64,000 nucleotides of DNA from Huiozyma naganishii CBS 8797 (GCF_000348985.1 NC_035927.1:620001-684000), one strand, 5' to 3'. Positions 44,240 through 53,812 are shown, counted from the stretch's first letter. Numbers and translations are program-made. Notes: a model not told the origin generated them from the sequence alone.

Positions 44240-44802
44240 ATGTATGAAACCCAGAGACGTAAATGGTGGAGGAGAGAATATTGGAATATGATGATGTGCT
44301 AAAAGAACGAAACAACGATCGGAAACCTTGTGTTCGGACTGATACATAGGGAGTGAAACGATGCCGAAGAAGAATATTTCAAAATGTATATTTCAGGAAC
44401 CGAGTACACACAGGACTATCCATATTTTTCTCCCTCATCACCTTTAAATGAAAAAAAACACTCAAAATACTAACAGATTATTCTGTAACTTGATGAAAAT
44501 CAATGTACACAATTTTTTACTACAGGGCTAAGAGAACAAAGAAGGTCGGTATCACAGGTAAGTACGGTGTCCGTTACGGTTCCTCTTTAAGAAGACAAGT
44601 CAAGAAGCTTGAAGTCCAACAACACTCCAGATACGAATGTTCTTTCTGTGGTAAGAAGGCTGTCAAGAGAGGTGCTGCTGGTATCTGGACTTGTTCTTCT
44701 TGTAAGAAGACTGTCGCTGGTGGTGCTTACACTGTTTCCACTGCCGCTGCCGCCACCGTCAGATCTACTATTAGAAGATTGAGAGATATGGTTGAAGCCT
44801 AA
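44240..44802 (+). CDS. RPL43: 60S ribosomal protein eL43 (two exons, split start codon)
   Basis: Zinc-ribbon protein of the large subunit with CSFC...CSSC ligands. Exon 2 begins at 44526 after TTTTTTACTACAG and reads G-GCT-AAG-AGA, so the start codon must be AT|G with AT in exon 1. The best exon 1 is AT at 44240-44241 followed by GTATGA; the branch point TACTAAC is at 44468-44474. This gives a 92-aa protein beginning [15 protein letters not shown], as in other yeasts. An alternative exon 1 at 44384-44385 (GTATAT donor) cannot be excluded. S. cerevisiae RPL43 genes have the same split start codon. Confidence 0.88.
44242..44525 (+). other. Spliceosomal intron of RPL43
   Basis: 284 nt with a slightly non-consensus donor GTATGA, perfect TACTAAC (44468-44474) and TACAG acceptor. 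The donor position is the least certain part. Confidence 0.7.
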
Positions 44803-45499
44803 GTGCGCTTATGCCCTTTTAACCTCTAATATTCTATATTATTAACTTTGTTTCGTTCCTATTGGAACATGGTTTTATATATGTATAAACTATAATCTAT
44901 CAATCATCATCACATTGTCTATGAATAATCAATTCTTCAAAATGGCTTAGTGCTTTCCTGTCTGAAATGAGAATACGACATACCAAAAACTTGAAAGCCC
45001 ATCAGGTACAGACACAACTGTGCAGGCTGCACGAAATGTGAATGACGAAGCACACTAGGATATTCAATGATACTGCATGTATATCTTGAGTCTGGGAGGG
45101 TCCTTCTACAAACAGCACTGGATCATGAACCCACTATAAAAAAGGGGTCACGTGCCATCACCGCGTGTTAGAATTATTGATTTTTATTTTTTTCTTATAA
45201 GAAGTGGGAACTTGCCACTGGAAGAACAACAAAACTTCCATACCTCTGCTAGTCATGCTTGCTTACAATGATCTACTCTAGTTGCTACTACCGCACTATG
45301 TATTATATTTGCTGATTTTCGAGGAAACCATGCTTTGCTACACAGTTTATTCCCTCCTGAAACTTTATTTGTGATAAAGTATGCTCGGCGCTTATTTCAG
45401 GTGGGAATTTTTAACACACCAGGCTAGAAAAGAAAAAAGAGAAAGGTATAAGGTATAAACACGACTAATATATATATGAATGCAGTACACTGGGAATGC
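44803..45499. other. Spacer between RPL43 and the next convergent gene
   Basis: 697 nt. Contains a TATAAAAAA followed by GGGGTCACGTG near 45135-45152 and a TTCTTATAAGAA palindrome near 45192, but no gene that they could serve on the plus strand. No RNA gene recognised. Confidence 0.4.
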
Positions 45500-46282
45500 T
45501 TAACGCTCGTTGAGGTATTTGACGAGCTCTAGGATCCATCTTATTACTTCGATGGTAACCAAGGTTCCCAACACAGCAACACATATATGGAAGGTTAGTG
45601 ACCAACAAACCAGAACAAAGGCGAGACCCGTAATTATCGCGAAAATGTTTTCCGTCAGGTATTTCAGGTCGTCCGCCGCGTCCATTGTCTCAACAGCGAG
45701 TTCACTTTCAACATCCCCAGTATTTTCGGAACGCTTCCGCAGCCTAAATGCCCTTTTTGTTACGCGGTAAGACTTCAATGACTTACCTACGTGTTTTGTC
45801 AGGGCCACTAGGTCATCTCCGTAGCTTTCCGAGTCCACTGCCAGCTCATCGACCTTTTGTGATTGATGAGCAATATATTTTCTTACTACCTTTCTCAGTG
45901 GGGAGGAGGATTCAAAGTCCTCTTGGACTTCTCCCCATATCGACGCTGCCTCAGCCATATTTGAACGCAACTGAGCAGCGCCTTCGTCGTCGGTGGGGAG
46001 GCCCGTTAGCCAATGGGTACTTGTTCTATTGAACTTGTCGATGGCTTCGGCAATGTCAAATTTTGAACCTCCCCTTGAGGTCACGATTTCCACGACTTCG
46101 GAAAACGTGTCCTTCAAAACAGGCAACTTCCCCGAAATGTCAAAATCTGGGAACACTAATTGAAACAATTGAGCGGTTACGTTCAATTGAGACTCTAGAG
46201 TGTCTTTGACTGCTTCTGGGAAGGAGAATGCACAGGCCTTTTGGATGGCGCCTAAAGCGCAAACGACATTAAAGAACTTCAT
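45500..46282 (-). CDS. Secretory-pathway protein with Kex2-like sites and two C-terminal membrane segments; unknown function
   Basis: 260 aa. A signal peptide (MKFFNVVCALGAIQKACA) is followed by a polar lumenal region with two sequons (N34-V-T, N85-R-T), dibasic sites KR (176-177) and RKR (182-184), an acidic stretch, then two adjacent hydrophobic segments (about 212-230 and 232-250) and a short tail. The layout is that of a precursor processed by Kex2 or of an ER/Golgi membrane protein. No cysteine-rich domain. I do not recognise a family, and nothing equivalent lies beside RPL43 or THP3 in S. cerevisiae. Confidence 0.65.
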   Translation of the reverse strand: MKFFNVVCALGAIQKACAFSFPEAVKDTLESQLNVTAQLFQLVFPDFDISGKLPVLKDTFSEVVEIVTSRGGSKFDIAEAIDKFNRTSTHWLTGLPTDDEGAAQLRSNMAEAASIWGEVQEDFESSSPLRKVVRKYIAHQSQKVDELAVDSESYGDDLVALTKHVGKSLKSYRVTKRAFRLRKRSENTGDVESELAVETMDAADDLKYLTENIFAIITGLAFVLVCWSLTFHICVAVLGTLVTIEVIRWILELVKYLNER

Positions 46283-48134
46283 TTCGAATATAGTATTAAC
46301 AATTGTTGTTATTCTTTTTATGTGTCAACTCCAGACACATAAAAAAAATTTAGACAGGAAATGAAGGGGAAGAAGAAGCGATGAAATTGATAAACGTCAA
46401 TTCATCTCTCCATTTATATATTTTGGGACGGACCCATCATCTAAGGTGGGTCCATCTCTTCTCTCTACTTTTCTTTCTTTAGTCGCTTCATTATGATGTT
46501 TCCTGAATACGCCGTCCCCTAAGACCACTTTACCAACTTGACACATCCCGGTGTCACGCCATATTGCACAGCTCGACGTCCGTATACAATGGACCCTGAA
46601 GAAGGTTTCCGGAAACGGGTATACTGCTGTAAAGGGCAGCATTGTATATTTGCAAGCTTCCACCCGTACACCCCGATGGGGACCCTGTTTTTTTGTTCTT
46701 TTCAGACAACTAACTTCTGCTATCCCCTAAGTCTGGGCGAACTGAGACTAAACAGTGGTGGCCCCACTAGATATCGGTCTCTTCCCTATTGTATTGTACA
46801 TAGAGTGTACACATAAGCAATGGAATCATACGTTGTTATATCCATAAACAAGGAAATCGTGCGTTTTTGCGTCGCTAAACGCTCAAAATATCATACGCTT
46901 TTTTTTGTAGAGACTGAATGATGAACAATACAATTATATGAAACATCATACTCCTGATTAATTGTACTACAATGACTTAACAAAACAGAGGTTTCTTTCC
47001 AAAAGGATTGACTGATAAGGAATCCTCAACGGGGTGGAGGAGCATTATGTCAAGAATTGTGACTTTTTTGGAAGTTACTATCGCAAGAATGTTAACAAAA
47101 CATGGTGCTTTTTCTTCGTTCACGGTTACTACCTACTTGCATTGGCATTGGGTAGGTTTCTAAAGGAAAAATGGAAAAGTAAATGCAATTGTGGAAGTCA
47201 TGACCGGCATCTCATAATACTTAGGTAACATTCTTCATCTTCATTACTGTATTATACGACGAGCATACACACGGTGGCAAATATGTTGGGTTTATCTTGA
47301 CCAATACCGAGGATCCCACTATGTACTGTATTATTTTATTTTTTTCCCTGTTGAAAAAAGTCGTGTTTTCAAAGGTAAAGAAAAAATTAACACCAGGATA
47401 TGCGAGAGATTAGCAAAATTGGAAGACGACAGGTTTGAAGCACAATACATGAATCATTTTAAAATAATGGTACGTAAAGTGTCACGATTCGTCTCCAGAG
47501 CAAAAAATTTTGCATTTGGGTAAATTTTGCTGTCTTACTGCGGTTTCCAACACCCAGGTCTAAACAAAGTGCTCTCTTCTATGTTTACAAGAAGACACGT
47601 GTTGCTTGCAGAGCGGGAGAGATAACACGTTCCAGGAAATGCACCACATGACGCGCGAGAGAGCTCCGGTGTTGTCGCTGCTTTCTTCTACTGCTCGAGG
47701 GGCTATGGAAACTGCCCCCAAAGAGAATGTTTTTTTCCTAAAGCAAATGTTATCTTTCCTGATCGGGATAATCGATTTATGCGAGGTTTCCGATTGAGAT
47801 ACAAAGCGCGTAGGTGTTATGCAGGAGCTGATGAGATACGGTTTTAGACCGTTTCACAATGCGGTCTGCAAGAGTGTTTGTCCTCTTGGCCAACTGTGCA
47901 TATGCTAAGACATTCCAAAATAGTAACTTTTTTTCTTACCTTGTTGACAAATGGAATCTCAGTCATCTCGCAGATCCCGTCAAATCAATATTCCGAGTGT
48001 ATTGCAGATAGTGCCGTTTGCAACAGATGTTTACAATTATAAAAAACCATTGTTGTCCCTCATCTATGTACGATACGTGTCTGTATAATCTTGTCTCTTT
48101 GTTCATAACATAGTGCGGCGCAGGTAACGACACT
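46283..48134. other. 1.85-kb region without a supported gene
   Basis: The longest gap in the window. Near 46320-46342 is an inverted repeat with arms ATGTGTC and GACACAT. Near 46432-46455 is another with arms GGACCCA and TGGGTCC. CACCCGTACAC at 46661-46671 fits the Rap1 consensus. Small frames (46538-46816, 47034-47228, 47606-47797) look random. A 58-codon frame around 47350-47523 has a more protein-like composition but no ATG; it may be chance or a gene remnant. Confidence 0.45.
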
Positions 48135-49331
48135 ATGGTTTCCATGTTTCCGGCATTTCCGCATTACTCTTATCACGACAGAGTTAATTTACATGGGGTA
48201 AAGAAACCGCTATCAATATCGACGCCAATTCAACAGTATCCTAATGAGTCTGCCCGATTCAAACAGTCAATAATGTCTGTCCAAAGAGTACCACCCACGG
48301 AGGTGAAATTCTTCTATGCGATTGCAGATTATGACCCAACCAAGAGTTGGCAAGCATCAGAACATGCACTTTCCATGCCTCTAGTATTACACAAGGGTGA
48401 CTTGGTTCAACTAATCTCATTTGTTGATGATACTACGTGCTTTGTGAAACTCGTAAATAAAATTGGGGAAGGGTGTGTTCTGTACAGTGTACTCAAGGAG
48501 CACAGAAGTCTGAATAGGGCACTGACCTTGAAAAGGGTACCCAAAGATCAAGACAGACTGTTGCATTTGAACGAAGGTCCCTTACAGACACTTTCCTACC
48601 GGGGAAGGACGCTGATGGAGTTGACGCCGCCAACGTCCCCGTCTACCATTGCGTCTGATACATTCTCTCATGGGACCCAGAGCAGAGCTTCGTCGGTCTC
48701 CTCAACGTCAAATAGTTCAACAAGCTCTGTCAACTACCGCATACCAGTCCTAAAAGTTCAAGTAGTGAACCTAAATACAAGTCAGTCGCGATTATCTTAT
48801 TCTTTGAACCTAGTCAATGCAGAGGGCCAAAAGTTTAGACGCGACAGATACTATCAAGAGTTTTATAGCATCCACACACACCTACTAACAGTGTGTGATA
48901 AACCGGGTGTCAAGTTGCCCCTGCTGCCCCTGCCGTGCGTGGCCAACGAGTGCTCAAACAACGAGACCAGAGTCAACGAATTAACCAGTTACGTCTCGGA
49001 GCTTATCGAGACTGTTAGAAATTCAGGGAGTCAGCAGATGGTGGATACTTTACAGCAATGGCTGGTGTTGGGTGATGAGACGCGAATGATCAAAATAAAG
49101 GTCTTGATCAACGGCGATTATCGTGTTTTCAAATGCGAGAGCACCGCTATCGAAACGCTTGAAAAACTGCGGAAAGTGGTAAACTATAATCTGCACCTCC
49201 ACATAGATTACAACCTCGTCACCAAAATTGACGGTTGGTACATTGTTAGTTTAAGCAATGAGGATGTATACGCCGAGGCGTTCACGAAAGTAAAGGAGTC
49301 ACAGAGGCTGATACTGGAGGTGAAAGTATGA
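48135..49331 (+). CDS. Bem1-like polarity scaffold (SH3-PX-PB1)
   Basis: 398 aa. A single SH3-like domain (about 56-125, KFFYAIADYDPTKSWQASE then GDLVQLISF and VLYSVL), a Ser/Thr-rich linker, a PX domain (about 202-310 with RYYQEFYSIHTHLL and the proline loop LPLLPLP) and a C-terminal PB1 domain (about 318-398, starting KIKVLINGDYRVF with the basic Lys of that family). This is the order in Bem1, the Cdc42/Cdc24 scaffold, but Bem1 is 551 aa with two SH3 domains. The SH3 here lacks the usual tryptophan. It looks like a diverged paralogue rather than BEM1 itself; S. cerevisiae has no gene here. Confidence 0.75.
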   Translation: MVSMFPAFPHYSYHDRVNLHGVKKPLSISTPIQQYPNESARFKQSIMSVQRVPPTEVKFFYAIADYDPTKSWQASEHALSMPLVLHKGDLVQLISFVDDTTCFVKLVNKIGEGCVLYSVLKEHRSLNRALTLKRVPKDQDRLLHLNEGPLQTLSYRGRTLMELTPPTSPSTIASDTFSHGTQSRASSVSSTSNSSTSSVNYRIPVLKVQVVNLNTSQSRLSYSLNLVNAEGQKFRRDRYYQEFYSIHTHLLTVCDKPGVKLPLLPLPCVANECSNNETRVNELTSYVSELIETVRNSGSQQMVDTLQQWLVLGDETRMIKIKVLINGDYRVFKCESTAIETLEKLRKVVNYNLHLHIDYNLVTKIDGWYIVSLSNEDVYAEAFTKVKESQRLILEVKV

Positions 49332-49436
49332 CCGAGCTTTGACAAATATTCCAAGATATACATGTATATAGCTCATGGTTTGTTTTTATCACGGTGGGGA
49401 AAAAGTCTGATACTCTAGTGATGATGGCTTTGACAA

Positions 49437-49453
49437 GGGGGGGGAGAGGGGGG
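49437..49453 (+). repeat. G tract in the 3' region of THP3 and the Bem1-like gene
   Basis: Eight G, AGA, six G, just downstream of THP3's stop between convergent genes. Resembles the tract at 19779-19796. Confidence 0.6.
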
Positions 49454-49460
49454 AGCCTAG

Positions 49461-50570
49461 TCATTTTTGGCCCTTAATGTCTATCTTCTTGGATTTTTCG
49501 TAAAGTTGCACCACTGTGGGTCGACTCAGTCGTGCGTCCAAGTAGACAAACTCGCTAGCTTGGCCCTTGTTTTTTGTTACAATGAATCTTTGAAGTGATT
49601 TACTGGTACAAAATTGCACCGCCTCGTCGACATCTTTGAACTGCAACTCTTGTGACAAGAAATCCAAGCTGATCTGGTTGTAACTTTGGCAAATCACGCT
49701 CAGCGCCTTCAATCTCTCCTTCTCTAAGAATGCCGCTACGAGGGATGCACCGTACCCGGAGATCCCATTTGCCAGTTTCATAAAATTGTGATAGTTACCC
49801 ACGCTTTTCGCTTGGAACAACGCGAACGCAGTCTTGACCCTTGGATGTTTGCAAACGGGAGCGTTATTAGCGAGCAAATTGCATTTAAGTTGTGTTATTG
49901 ATACAATGTCGTCGGTTAAGATGTAGTATAGTATCAGATAACTCGTGAACTCCTCGTAGTCTGCCTTCTTCATGGAGGGTAGTGCGTAGAGAGCCAGCAG
50001 CCGGCTCTGGCATTGGTTGTACTCTCCCAAATCGTTGAACTGGAGAGCGAGTCGCGCGTGTGTCTGGTACACTTTTAAAGTGAACTTGTTTTCTATCATC
50101 TGCACGCGCAGGTCCTGTCTGATTGACTTGAATTGGTCGCACAGGTAGGTGTAAGTGGCGTCGCCGTTTGTGTACTTGTGCATTATCAGATCGTACGCCT
50201 TGCGCAGCACGGCCAAAGGCCGCACTTGCTGCGGGTTCGGCTCAGAGGTCAGCCGCAGGTACGATTTCTCGAGCGTCTGGCAAAGCCCCACGACGGGCTT
50301 GTTCTTGTCAAACTTGTGCGATTTCGTGCTAATTGCGTTGAGATTCCGGTAGTCCTCCTCCGCTTGTATCGAGTCAAACGTGTTACCTAATTTCACCTTG
50401 TCTGACCCACCGGGGGCAAACCTGGCGGCCCGTTTAAGCCTCCTCTCATCTTCAGCATCTGCGGGGAACAGCGGATCCGGAATTCTTTCTGCGGGGCGTT
50501 CGACCACTGGAGGCGACTGCTGTCTCCGTTTTCTCCCCAATTGATGCGGCACAACACTATTGTAATTCAT
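49461..50570 (-). CDS. THP3: SAC3/GANP-domain protein Thp3
   Basis: 369 aa. Partner of Csn12 in a complex linked to transcription elongation and mRNA splicing. The N-terminus is disordered; the rest is the helical SAC3/GANP-PCI domain with VGLCQTLEKSYLRLTSEPNP, YQTHARLALQFNDLGEYNQCQ and a C-terminal winged helix. YPR045C orthologue, lying divergent from MCM16 (YPR046W) as in S. cerevisiae. A 23-bp palindrome sits in the shared promoter. Confidence 0.9.
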   Translation of the reverse strand: MNYNSVVPHQLGRKRRQQSPPVVERPAERIPDPLFPADAEDERRLKRAARFAPGGSDKVKLGNTFDSIQAEEDYRNLNAISTKSHKFDKNKPVVGLCQTLEKSYLRLTSEPNPQQVRPLAVLRKAYDLIMHKYTNGDATYTYLCDQFKSIRQDLRVQMIENKFTLKVYQTHARLALQFNDLGEYNQCQSRLLALYALPSMKKADYEEFTSYLILYYILTDDIVSITQLKCNLLANNAPVCKHPRVKTAFALFQAKSVGNYHNFMKLANGISGYGASLVAAFLEKERLKALSVICQSYNQISLDFLSQELQFKDVDEAVQFCTSKSLQRFIVTKNKGQASEFVYLDARLSRPTVVQLYEKSKKIDIKGQK

Positions 50571-50616
50571 CTACAAGTCGTATCACCTACACAACACAGC
50601 AACCAGACCAAACTGC

Positions 50617-50639
50617 TCAAGCAGGTGCCACCTGCTTGA
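50617..50639. promoter_or_regulatory. Perfect palindrome between THP3 and MCM16
   Basis: Arms TCAAGCAGGTG (50617-50627) and CACCTGCTTGA (50629-50639) around a single C. It includes two CACCTG/CAGGTG E-box-like cores. Its placement in a 211-nt divergent promoter suggests a dimeric factor site. I know no yeast factor with this exact consensus. Confidence 0.5.
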
Positions 50640-50781
50640 ATACTTACTTACTCACTATGAACAAAATTTCACTGCTATTTTCTGTTTGGTATTGAAACAC
50701 GTCAAGAAGTAAACACGTACAACGGGGACAAGCCCTCGTCGCGTTGCAAGAGAGCCAGTGGGAGAGTCATTCGCAATTGCG

Positions 50782-51309
50782 ATGGACCGAATCGAGCAAT
50801 TGGAGCGTGCACACGTGCAGGTGCACTCGCAGTTACTGCAGGAGCTGGACAGACTGTACTTTTTGAAGGAAGGGGGGAGTAAGGGCACACTGGGCGTCAA
50901 CGAGAAACATCTGCTGGCGTTGCGTCGGCAATTGCAACTCTCACTGGAGAAGTCCGTTGCCGCAGCGAAGACTCTGAAACGGCTCGGAGACGAGACGGCT
51001 GGTACGAACAGTTCCGAGCAGGCGATTACACTCCGACTGAAAGACCTAATGGATGCCAACGGGGCGCTGGACGAGGAGATCGCAGACACGATGCAACACA
51101 CGCTGCAATTGAATGACGACCTGTCGCGTGCGACCGCTGAGTTCGACACGCTCAAATCGCAGCTGCAGAATCTCCATCCGCAGGTCACGCAGCAATTGGT
51201 CACCAACCCGCCGGAAACGACCGAGGAAATCGCGGCAACGGCCACACCGCAGTCAGAGACACTACAGGAACTACTGACCGCTTTGCAATTGATCTCAGGG
51301 TCCCTGTGA
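50782..51309 (+). CDS. MCM16: Kinetochore Ctf19-complex subunit (CENP-H type)
   Basis: 175 aa, nearly all coiled coil, in keeping with Mcm16, which pairs with Ctf3 and Mcm22 in the inner kinetochore. The first ATG is 50782 (the frame is open a little earlier only from a GTG), giving MDRIEQLERAHVQVHSQLLQ. Length matches S. cerevisiae (181). Sequence similarity in this family is weak; the identification leans on coiled-coil character plus the position beside THP3. Confidence 0.8.
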   Translation: MDRIEQLERAHVQVHSQLLQELDRLYFLKEGGSKGTLGVNEKHLLALRRQLQLSLEKSVAAAKTLKRLGDETAGTNSSEQAITLRLKDLMDANGALDEEIADTMQHTLQLNDDLSRATAEFDTLKSQLQNLHPQVTQQLVTNPPETTEEIAATATPQSETLQELLTALQLISGSL

Positions 51310-51332
51310 GCACGGTATGCCGGCCCCGACAT

Positions 51333-51365
51333 GGCGATGCTCTACCATGGCAGCAGGGCATCGCC
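51333..51365. repeat. Hairpin after MCM16
   Basis: Arms GGCGATGC (51333-51340) and GCATCGCC (51358-51365) with a 17-nt loop. GC-rich, in the spacer before the URA7 promoter. Could be part of the MCM16 3' end or a factor site (it contains GCGATG cores in both orientations). Confidence 0.5.
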
Positions 51366-51380
51366 GTTCGAAGCGACATC

Positions 51381-51414
51381 AAATTTTTTCAGCTGAAAAA
51401 TTTTAAGCGATGAG
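51381..51414 (+). promoter_or_regulatory. RRPE palindrome and PAC element of URA7
   Basis: A palindromic block centred on CAGCTG gives RRPE-type A/T sequences on both strands (AAATTTTTTCA at 51381-51391 and TGAAAAATTTT at 51394-51404), followed by an exact PAC, GCGATGAG (51407-51414), about 205-240 nt upstream of the ATG. This is the classic ribosome-biogenesis promoter pair and implies growth/TORC1-linked control of CTP synthesis. Confidence 0.65.
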
Positions 51415-51619
51415 TTCCTCTTCGACAGACGCCGCGTCACACTACAAGGAAGGTGATTGCTGTTCCTCAGTGGTGGTATACTTCCTTTGGCAGTCCCTGT
51501 GCGTGTGTGTAATTGCCCGTTCTCCACTTGACGATTGTCCATCCTTTTGGTCGTTTTTGAACAATCTAAGGACTCTGCATCTTTGAATTCCGAATCTCAT
51601 CTCATCCTACGTTTTTGCT

Positions 51620-53353
51620 ATGAAGTACGTTGTTGTTTCCGGTGGTGTCATCTCCGGTATTGGGAAGGGTGTGCTAGCGTCGTCCACGGGGATGCTGTTG
51701 AAGACGCTCGGCTTGAAAGTGACTTCGATCAAGATCGACCCGTACATGAACATTGATGCTGGGACGATGTCCCCCCTGGAGCACGGTGAGTGTTTTGTGT
51801 TGAACGACGGTGGGGAGACAGACCTGGACTTGGGGAACTACGAGCGGTACTTGAACGTGACCCTGACCCGCGACCACAACATTACCACGGGGAAGATCTA
51901 CTCGCACGTGATCGCGAGAGAGCGTAAAGGTGACTACTTGGGGAAGACCGTGCAGATTGTCCCACACTTGACGAATGCGATCCAGGACTGGATTGAGCGT
52001 GTCGCGAAGGTTCCTGTCGACGACACGGGGCTTGAACCAGACGTGTGTATCATCGAGCTCGGTGGTACCGTTGGGGACATCGAATCCGCTCCCTTTGTCG
52101 AGGCGCTGAGACAGTTCCAATTCCGCGTCGGACGCGAGAACTTCTGTTTGATCCACGTCTCCCTGGTGCCCCTGATTCACGGTGAGGAAAAGACGAAGCC
52201 CACACAGGCGGCGATCAAGGACCTGCGGTCTCTAGGGCTTGTCCCAGACATGATTGCGTGTCGGTGTGCGAGAGTGCTTGAGAAATCGACGATCGAAAAG
52301 ATTGCCATGTTCTGCCACGTTGGCCCAGAACAAGTTGTGAATGTGCACGACGTCAACTCGACGTACCATGTGCCTTTGCTTCTTCTAGAGCAGAAAATGA
52401 TCGACTACTTGCACGACAGACTGAACTTGACAAGCATTGAGTTGAGCGAGGAGGACGTCGAGAAAGGTGGCCACTTGTTGAAGAAGTGGAAGGCGACCAC
52501 TGGCAATTTCGACTCGTCGATGGACACAGTCAAGATTGCGCTTGTTGGGAAGTACACGAACTTGAAGGACTCGTACTTGTCCGTGATCAAAGCTTTAGAG
52601 CACTCCTCGATGATGTGCCGTCGCAAGCTCGAGATCAAATGGGTCGAGGCGACAGACTTGGAACCGGAGATGCAAGAGGCCGACAAGGAGAAGTTCCATT
52701 TTGCGTGGAAGGAGGTCACTACCGCGGACGGTATCCTCGTACCGGGCGGGTTTGGTACGCGTGGTACCGAAGGTATGATCCTTGCCGCACGGTGGGCGCG
52801 TGAGAATAAGATCCCTTACCTGGGTGTGTGTCTCGGTTTGCAGATCGCGACGATCGAGTTCACTCGTGATATCTTGGACATTAAGGATGGGAACTCTACG
52901 GAGTTCGTCACGGACCTACCGGACGAACAACAGGTCGTTGTGTACATGCCTGAGGTCGATAAAGAGAACATGGGAGGGACGATGCGTCTCGGGTTACGCC
53001 CCACGTACTTCCAAGAGGGCACCGAATGGAGCCGTATAAGAAAATTGTACGGTAACGCGGACTCCGTTGAGGAGAGACACAGACACCGTTACGAGATCAA
53101 CCCTGAGTTTGTCGACCGTCTGGAGTCGCACGGGCTTGTGTTCGTGGGCAAAGACGAGTCCAACAAGCGTTGCGAGATCCTCGAATTGCAGAACCACCCG
53201 TACTACGTCGCGACGCAGTACCACCCAGAGTACACCTCCAAAGTGCTGGACCCATCGAAGCCGTTCCTCGGCCTCGTCGCCGCGTCCGCCAACATCCTGG
53301 ACGACGTCATTGCTGGGAAGTACCGCATTCAAGACGAACACACGGACTTTTGA
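51620..53353 (+). CDS. URA7: CTP synthase
   Basis: 577-aa enzyme that makes CTP from UTP, ATP and glutamine. Synthetase half begins [17 protein letters not shown]; glutaminase half carries the GVCLGLQ nucleophile with Cys404 and the C-terminal YHPEY. Length matches S. cerevisiae Ura7/Ura8 (579/578). The following ERD2 and PRE7 match the URA7 neighbourhood (YBL039C-YBL041W), so URA7 rather than URA8. Codon use is strongly biased, as for a highly expressed gene. Confidence 0.95.
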   Translation: MKYVVVSGGVISGIGKGVLASSTGMLLKTLGLKVTSIKIDPYMNIDAGTMSPLEHGECFVLNDGGETDLDLGNYERYLNVTLTRDHNITTGKIYSHVIARERKGDYLGKTVQIVPHLTNAIQDWIERVAKVPVDDTGLEPDVCIIELGGTVGDIESAPFVEALRQFQFRVGRENFCLIHVSLVPLIHGEEKTKPTQAAIKDLRSLGLVPDMIACRCARVLEKSTIEKIAMFCHVGPEQVVNVHDVNSTYHVPLLLLEQKMIDYLHDRLNLTSIELSEEDVEKGGHLLKKWKATTGNFDSSMDTVKIALVGKYTNLKDSYLSVIKALEHSSMMCRRKLEIKWVEATDLEPEMQEADKEKFHFAWKEVTTADGILVPGGFGTRGTEGMILAARWARENKIPYLGVCLGLQIATIEFTRDILDIKDGNSTEFVTDLPDEQQVVVYMPEVDKENMGGTMRLGLRPTYFQEGTEWSRIRKLYGNADSVEERHRHRYEINPEFVDRLESHGLVFVGKDESNKRCEILELQNHPYYVATQYHPEYTSKVLDPSKPFLGLVAASANILDDVIAGKYRIQDEHTDF

Positions 53354-53474
53354 ACCGTCTTGTTCAGTACGTTGACTGTACGCCATTTACTGTATACAAA
53401 ACATATTACGTATATCTTGCCCCCAACCATCTAAAAGAATAAAACCATAACCTGCATAGCTTGCACGCCACGCC

Positions 53475-53687
53475 TCACTGCCCTCTACCCCTCCGGGGAC
53501 GGTCGCGCCCGGTTGTAGGGGGCCCTGGGAGCCCCAAAATCAAGTACACCGTGGATCCGACGATGATCCCCGTGAATAGCCACATGAACACGTCAGCGGG
53601 CCTCTGCACGGCCCTTCGCAGCCATTCCCATAGCGGGTTGCGTTGGTAGAACCACATTACACAGTGAGATGTGGTGTTGTTGGTCAT
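53475..53687 (-). CDS. Small single-pass membrane protein, unknown
   Basis: 70 aa from an ATG. Aromatic and basic N-terminal part (MWFYQRNPLWEWLRRAVQRP), one membrane segment (about 33-52, DVFMWLFTGIIVGSTVYLIL) and a short very basic tail (RDRPRRGRG). This looks like a small mitochondrial inner-membrane or ER protein. It sits between URA7 and ERD2, where S. cerevisiae also has small annotated frames. A second Met at residue 11 could be the start. I do not recognise the family. Confidence 0.5.
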   Translation of the reverse strand: MTNNTTSHCVMWFYQRNPLWEWLRRAVQRPADVFMWLFTGIIVGSTVYLILGLPGPPTTGRDRPRRGRGQ

Positions 53688-53812
53688 TGAGTGGTACTAT
53701 CGTGAGAGAACAAAATTTTTTAGTATATATTTATTGAGATAATCTTTGTATTGCTGGTCGTATTGACAGTTGTTCAGAAGGGCAAATAGAGTAGGCTGTA
53801 TAGCGACGCACG

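Larger units (their letters stand above)
51310..51619. other. MCM16-URA7 spacer
   Basis: 310 nt that hold the hairpin and the RRPE/PAC pair described separately; the 200 nt nearest URA7 show no further motif. Confidence 0.45.

Noticed and set aside
44384..44525. Shorter RPL43 intron with donor GTATAT
   Set aside because: Possible, but the donor is weaker than GTATGA at 44242 and would place the start codon further from the Rap1 site than usual; kept only as an alternative.
46915..46960. C/D snoRNA-like AATGATGA ... CTGA
   Set aside because: Boxes are only about 40 nt apart with no terminal stem and no guide sequence that I can support.
46538..47797. Three short plus-strand frames in the 1.85-kb gap
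   Set aside because: No recognisable domains, atypical composition and no promoter logic; probably chance.
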